From Flavobacteriales bacterium (GTDB taxonomy: Bacteria; Bacteroidota; Bacteroidia; Flavobacteriales; BACL11), in NCBI GenBank assembly GCA_002728175.1, contig PBVH01000052.1, forward strand, positions 1 through 6,968: a stretch of DNA of 6,968 nucleotides, given 5' to 3'. The translations under genes were made by a program, and so were the position numbers. Position 1 is the stretch's first letter; each line of letters starts with the position of its first letter. The notes under the pieces were generated by a model. The model had not been told where the DNA came from and did no database searches. It saw nothing but the letters and a program-made list of their open reading frames with translations. Below are positions 5,601 through 6,968 of the stretch, piece after piece.

Positions 5601-6968
5601 TGCAGTATTTTGAACAATTGTATAATTTACATCCAAGGAATTTGGTTCACTAATAGTAATAACATCCTCTAATATACAACCGTTTGCATCTTCAACTTTA
5701 TAAACATAAGTACCTACAGACAGTGAATCAAACAAAAATGAAGTGCTGTCTTGATTATATAATCCATTTAAACTATAAAAATATGGTCCCACTCCGCCAT
5801 TAACACTATCAATAGAAATATATCCATCATTTGCAGAATTACAAGAAATATTTGCTGATGAAACAGAAATAATTTCTAAGGAATCTGGAGCATTTATTGA
5901 TACTGTATCAAAATAGGTGCAACCTGCACCATCTTGAACTGCAATAAAATAATCATTTGGACATAAATTTGCTTGTGCCCATACTGGAGTAAATGACAGT
6001 CCTCCATCAAAAGAATATAAAATTGGTGCACCTGCCCCACCAAAAACAGAATTAATTGAAATCTGACCATTACATCCCCAATTACAACTAACACCATATC
6101 CGTTAATTTCTTGGACATCAATTTGGTATGTAAACTCAGATGGTTGATTAAGAAAAATTACACTTGTAAAAACAGAAGAATCCGCATCTCTTACAGTGAT
6201 TGCGTATGATGAGTCACCGCATAAATTATTAAATACTGAACTATTTTGAAATGGCAATCCATTAATACTGTATACAAAAGGAGATGTACCACCAAATGTA
6301 TTAAAGATTAATTCCCCATCACAATATCCGCTACAGCTAACATTTGAACCAATAGTAATTGATCCTGAAACGCCAACTGGTTCAGTTAATACAATTGTTT
6401 CAATAGTTTGGCATAAGTTTGCATCTTGATAATATATGTTATAGGTACCCGCTCCCAAATTATTAAAAACAGGACTGGATTGATAAGTGGCACCATCTAT
6501 ACTGTATTGATATGGTGATGTTCCACCACTAACTTGTGCTGTAAGTTGACCATTAAAATTTCCATTACCAACTATGGATTGAGAAATATAACCACTTGCT
6601 GTAAGTGTACTTGGACTAACTATTGGTGCAACATCTGTTACTTGACATCCATTATCATCAGTTACAGTCACATTATATGTTCCTGAAGATAAAAAGCTAA
6701 TATCTTCAGATGAAGACACATAACCATTAGGACCAGTCCATTGATAAGTGTAGTTTCCTGTTCCTCCAGAAACTGTTAGATCAATTGAACCATCACTTAA
6801 CCCATTACAGGTTATATCAGCTGCTGAAATTATAGTTGTGATTTGATTTGGATCAGTTATTGTTATAAATTCTTGATCTAATATGTTATTGGATAAAGAA
6901 TCTTTTAAATCAATTCTGAAATTACCTGCAAATAAACCTGAAAAGAAAAATTGATTGTTGGATCCAAA
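2700..6968 (-). CDS. Giant SprB-like mosaic surface protein with T9SS sorting domain, 5'-truncated by window edge
   Basis: The frame is open from the right edge to TAA at 2700-2702, giving 1422 visible residues. The true start is outside the window: the GTG at 6717-6719 sits inside a canonical SprB-type unit, and 83 in-frame codons with clear domain sequence precede it. Parts in order (window residues): SprB-like units 1-525; GC module 529-549; Ig-like unit 550-632; eight tandem GC modules 633-835; Ig-like unit 836-922; GC module 923-943; lipocalin-like domain 944-1043; three GC modules 1044-1115; two FN3-like domains about 1121-1330; type A sorting domain about 1342-1422. The sorting domain implies Sec then T9SS export and attachment at the cell surface. 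SprB itself is the gliding adhesin of Flavobacterium, but its repeats occur in many exported proteins and this protein carries a type A rather than a type B end, so it should not be called SprB. It probably acts in adhesion or surface coating. Confidence 0.95.
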   Translation of the reverse strand, partial: FGSNNQFFFSGLFAGNFRIDLKDSLSNNILDQEFITITDPNQITTIISAADITCNGLSDGSIDLTVSGGTGNYTYQWTGPNGYVSSSEDISFLSSGTYNVTVTDDNGCQVTDVAPIVSPSTLTASGYISQSIVGNGNFNGQLTAQVSGGTSPYQYSIDGATYQSSPVFNNLGAGTYNIYYQDANLCQTIETIVLTEPVGVSGSITIGSNVSCSGYCDGELIFNTFGGTSPFVYSINGLPFQNSSVFNNLCGDSSYAITVRDADSSVFTSVIFLNQPSEFTYQIDVQEINGYGVSCNWGCNGQISINSVFGGAGAPILYSFDGGLSFTPVWAQANLCPNDYFIAVQDGAGCTYFDTVSINAPDSLEIISVSSANISCNSANDGYISIDSVNGGVGPYFYSLNGLYNQDSTSFLFDSLSVGTYVYKVEDANGCILEDVITISEPNSLDVNYTIVQNTAPGASNGSIVANVSGGTLGYNYSWSSFSGLSSSGSGTAILNNLLSGFYILSHIDANGCSVTDTLDLIEADTILGCIDPLALNFDPSANFDNGLCYYCSINYSVYSNNPSSPTSCDGWIAAVVPQGSATYPINYYWSNGVTGTNNYVVSALCNDIYSLTLIDADLCGADTTILLSNYIGCTDSTMFNYDPLALFDDGSCIMSVFGCIDSTALNFNPLANTDDGSCIATIFGCTDSLAINYNVSANVDDGSCIMPLTGCTDSTAYNYNPFANIDDGSCTPVIFGCLDFNAANFNPLANTSDGSCWYCVYGCIDSSAFNFDPLATCNDSTCIPFIYGCTDPLAANFNINANTDDGSCLTAIYGCTDSLATNFDPTANIDNGSCYTCGFSNPSWFVDTTNLDSCQAFAALSISSNNGGLLSYNWNTLIGTYTSIPSFSWAQNLCIGVYSITVEDALGCIYSDTITIGNVVLGCTDPIAINYNPSATLNDGSCCLPAPIDLTVGSWNVSYDWGCTGIPSNYYFTYNNVGVWSNFSQSGLWEMCGNNYTHTYFVDQTVYTGFYNNGVITGTMSNPNSSLTGCFTITLDSSSVVLGCNDITAINYDTNAQVDDGSCIYPIFGCTDSTACNFDVQANTDDGSCLIISGCTDALALNYDSSACIDDGSCAYSTACTTPTPTGIHAVDTIHTRVRIKWDNMSSSSCTPNQYRIQYRVQGTSAWSNKNVLNTSNCGPFNQTGKLLTNLIPGTTYEYRVKAWYCYTTGSSTWSAIQTFATLSECPNVGNFNVITPLSSRAVFTWDDSNGPYSFVRIKLRVDTISNPTGSDWQNAGGFGVNYGTWSRTKNGLVAGVRYRGQSRTWCDPSGGPYKSASWTPLIFWTQPSSVRTGEDYGISNLDVYPNPSRDVFNISFTSEEVQDFTLRVVNLLGEEIIKEDMKQFVGQYVKSLDLSQYDKGVYLLEINTNFGKINKKMLLQ
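2703..2945 (-). other. T9SS type A C-terminal sorting domain
   Basis: The last 81 residues have the three blocks of this family: LDVYPNPSRDVFNI at the front, DFTLRVVNLLGEEI in the middle, and YDKGVYLLEI followed by a basic end (KINKKMLLQ). The YPNP and KGVYLL motifs are near consensus. This domain directs proteins through the type IX system and is cut off, often with transfer to a surface lipopolysaccharide anchor. It fixes both the orientation and the true C-terminus of the upstream gene. Confidence 0.95.
2979..3608 (-). other. Two fibronectin type III-like domains
   Basis: The first (about 1121-1224 in window residues) opens with TPTGIHAVD, has VRIKWDN, YRIQYRVQG, the LIPGTTYEYRVKAW signature of FN3 strands E-F, and ends TFATLSEC. 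The second (about 1225-1330) has RAVFTWDD, FVRIKLRV and LVAGVRYRGQSRTWC. The second is less typical: PGT is replaced by VAG. Such pairs just before a T9SS sorting domain are usual in Bacteroidota exported proteins and probably act as spacers or carbohydrate- or surface-contacting units. Confidence 0.8.
3624..3839 (-). repeat. Three tandem GC modules (11-13)
   Basis: Cores lie at 3777-3839, 3699-3761 and 3624-3686, spaced 78 and then 75 bases because the last linker is one residue shorter. All end in DDGSC. Unit 12 has an extra cysteine early (STACNF) and unit 13 has one late (SSACIDDG), so the extra cysteines again come in adjacent units. The array separates the lipocalin-like domain from the FN3-like pair. 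Confidence 0.92.
3840..4139 (-). other. Lipocalin-like beta-barrel domain, tentative
   Basis: Window residues 944-1043 do not resemble SprB, FN3 or GC units. The stretch has GSWNVSYDWGC at 954-964, a mid-region YNNVGVW...SGLWEMCGNNYTHTYF, then YTGFYNNGVITGTM ending at 1021 and TGCFTITLD near 1029-1037. The G-x-W opening, repeated short beta-hairpins of the F.N.G.W type, a late I-x-GTM strand and a GCF/GCW close are what I associate with small lipocalin-like domains in bacterial secreted proteins. Residue count (about 90-100) is short for a full lipocalin but usual for those. A ligand role cannot be inferred. It could equally be an unnamed beta-domain. Confidence 0.4.
4140..4202 (-). repeat. 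Isolated GC module 10
   Basis: Window residues 923-943, GCTDPIAINYNP with closing NDGSC and a second cysteine directly after it. It links the Ig-like unit at 4203-4463 to the lipocalin-like domain at 3840-4139. Confidence 0.88.
4203..4463 (-). other. Second divergent Ig-like unit between GC modules
   Basis: Window residues 836-922. It opens with YTCGFSNPSWFVDTT and DSCQAF, and has NNGGLLSYNWNT in place of SGGT..Y.W. It closes with CIGVYSITVEDALGC and SDTITI, the usual SprB-type end. It is more diverged at the front than the unit at 5073-5321. Its four cysteines are placed much as in that unit. Confidence 0.65.
4464..5072 (-). repeat. Eight tandem GC modules with exact 78-bp period
   Basis: Eight copies of G-C-x-D-x2-A-x-N-[FY] followed by x3-A-x3 and [DNS]-[DN]-[GS]-[ST]-C begin at 5072, 4994, 4916, 4838, 4760, 4682, 4604 and 4526 (minus strand), each 78 bases after the last. 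The 21-residue core is joined by a five-residue hydrophobic linker such as IATIF or IPFIY. The pair of cysteines is kept in all eight. The unit at 4620-4682 is the odd one: its acidic turn is NDSTC and it has an extra cysteine. The unit before it (4698-4760) has an extra cysteine in its tail (WYC). Asp and Asn spacing in the closing turn recalls calcium-binding loops such as thrombospondin type 3, but this is only a resemblance. Similar sequences are common in marine Bacteroidota; I know no assigned function. Confidence 0.95.
5073..5321 (-). other. Divergent Ig-like (SprB-related) unit between GC modules
   Basis: Window residues 550-632. SCDGWIAAVVPQG stands where CNG..DGSI and SGGT occur in SprB units, followed by YPINYYWSNG, ALCNDIYSLTLIDADLCG and TTILLS, which match the end of such a unit. 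The GGT motif is lost. It is recognisable by order of motifs rather than identity. Confidence 0.65.
5322..5384 (-). repeat. Isolated GC module 1
   Basis: A 21-residue unit (window residues 529-549) with GCIDPLALNFDP and closing DNGLC. It is followed at once by YYC, adding a second closing cysteine. It separates the SprB-like array from the next Ig-like unit, so it behaves as a linker. The acidic turn is DNG rather than the usual DDG. Confidence 0.85.
5394..6968 (-). repeat. SprB-like Ig-fold repeat array, six whole units and one partial
   Basis: Units of 78-85 residues follow the pattern of the SprB repeat family: CNG..DGSI, then SGGT..YTY.W or Y.YS.DG, a hydrophobic NNL or LSSGTY, V.D.NGC, and a closing [TSN]-x-P. 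Positions: 6849-6968 (partial), 6612-6848, 6378-6611, 6141-6377, 5886-6140, 5643-5885, 5394-5642. The unit at 6612-6848 is nearly canonical (Cys54, SGGT 67-70, SSGTYNVTVTDDNGC 94-108). Others have drifted: the unit at 6141-6377 lost the NGC cysteine and the one at 5394-5642 lost the opening cysteine. Similar units probably continue past the right edge. In this family such units form stalks of Ig-like beta-sandwiches. Confidence 0.88.

Noticed and set aside
5894..6121. Second minus-strand open frame of 75 codons in another phase
   Set aside because: It overlaps an SprB-like unit of the main frame. Its translation is a low-complexity by-product of that unit.
6717..6719. GTG as translation start of the upstream gene
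   Set aside because: The frame stays open for 83 more codons to the window edge, and these encode the front half of a canonical SprB-type unit (CNG..DGSI, SGGT). The GTG is an internal valine.
2700..6968. Naming the upstream gene sprB
   Set aside because: SprB-type repeats are shared by many exported proteins. This protein has GC modules, FN3-like domains and a type A sorting end, unlike the SprB gliding adhesin.

Overview
The window looks like a chromosomal piece of a member of the Bacteroidota, most likely a marine or aquatic flavobacterium (order Flavobacteriales). The grounds are low G+C, A-rich leaders without a clear Shine-Dalgarno sequence, SprB-type repeats, a Bacteroidota-style leucine-rich mini-domain, and a type IX secretion (T9SS) type A C-terminal sorting domain. 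The genus cannot be read from this sequence.

Both genes lie on the minus strand and both are cut by the window edges. The right-hand (upstream) gene, 2700-6968, has its C-terminus here and its N-terminus beyond the right edge; 1422 residues are visible. It is a mosaic surface protein. In protein order it has about seven SprB-like Ig-fold units, then two more divergent Ig-like units and a lipocalin-like domain set among 13 copies of a small Cys/Asp/Asn-rich module (called GC module here), then two fibronectin type III-like domains and a type A sorting domain. Eight GC modules run in tandem with an exact 78-bp period.

A 148-bp gap (2552-2699) separates the genes. It holds a perfect 14-bp hairpin terminator and the A+T-rich leader of the second gene.

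The left-hand (downstream) gene, about 1-2551, starts at 2551 with a clear signal peptide; 850 residues are visible and its C-terminus lies past the left edge. It has a short leucine-rich mini-domain, one degenerate GC module, and then at least 12 complete Cys-paired repeats of 49-60 residues plus the start of a 13th.

Taken together this is a tandem pair of very large, cysteine-rich, repeat-built exported proteins. The upstream one is almost certainly a T9SS substrate and the downstream one probably is. Adhesion, surface coating or gliding-related surface roles are plausible but not shown. No RNA genes, mobile elements, CRISPR arrays or enzymes were seen. The least explained elements are the GC module, shared by both proteins, and the Cys-paired repeat of the downstream protein, whose length variation falls mostly on one side of its cysteine pair.
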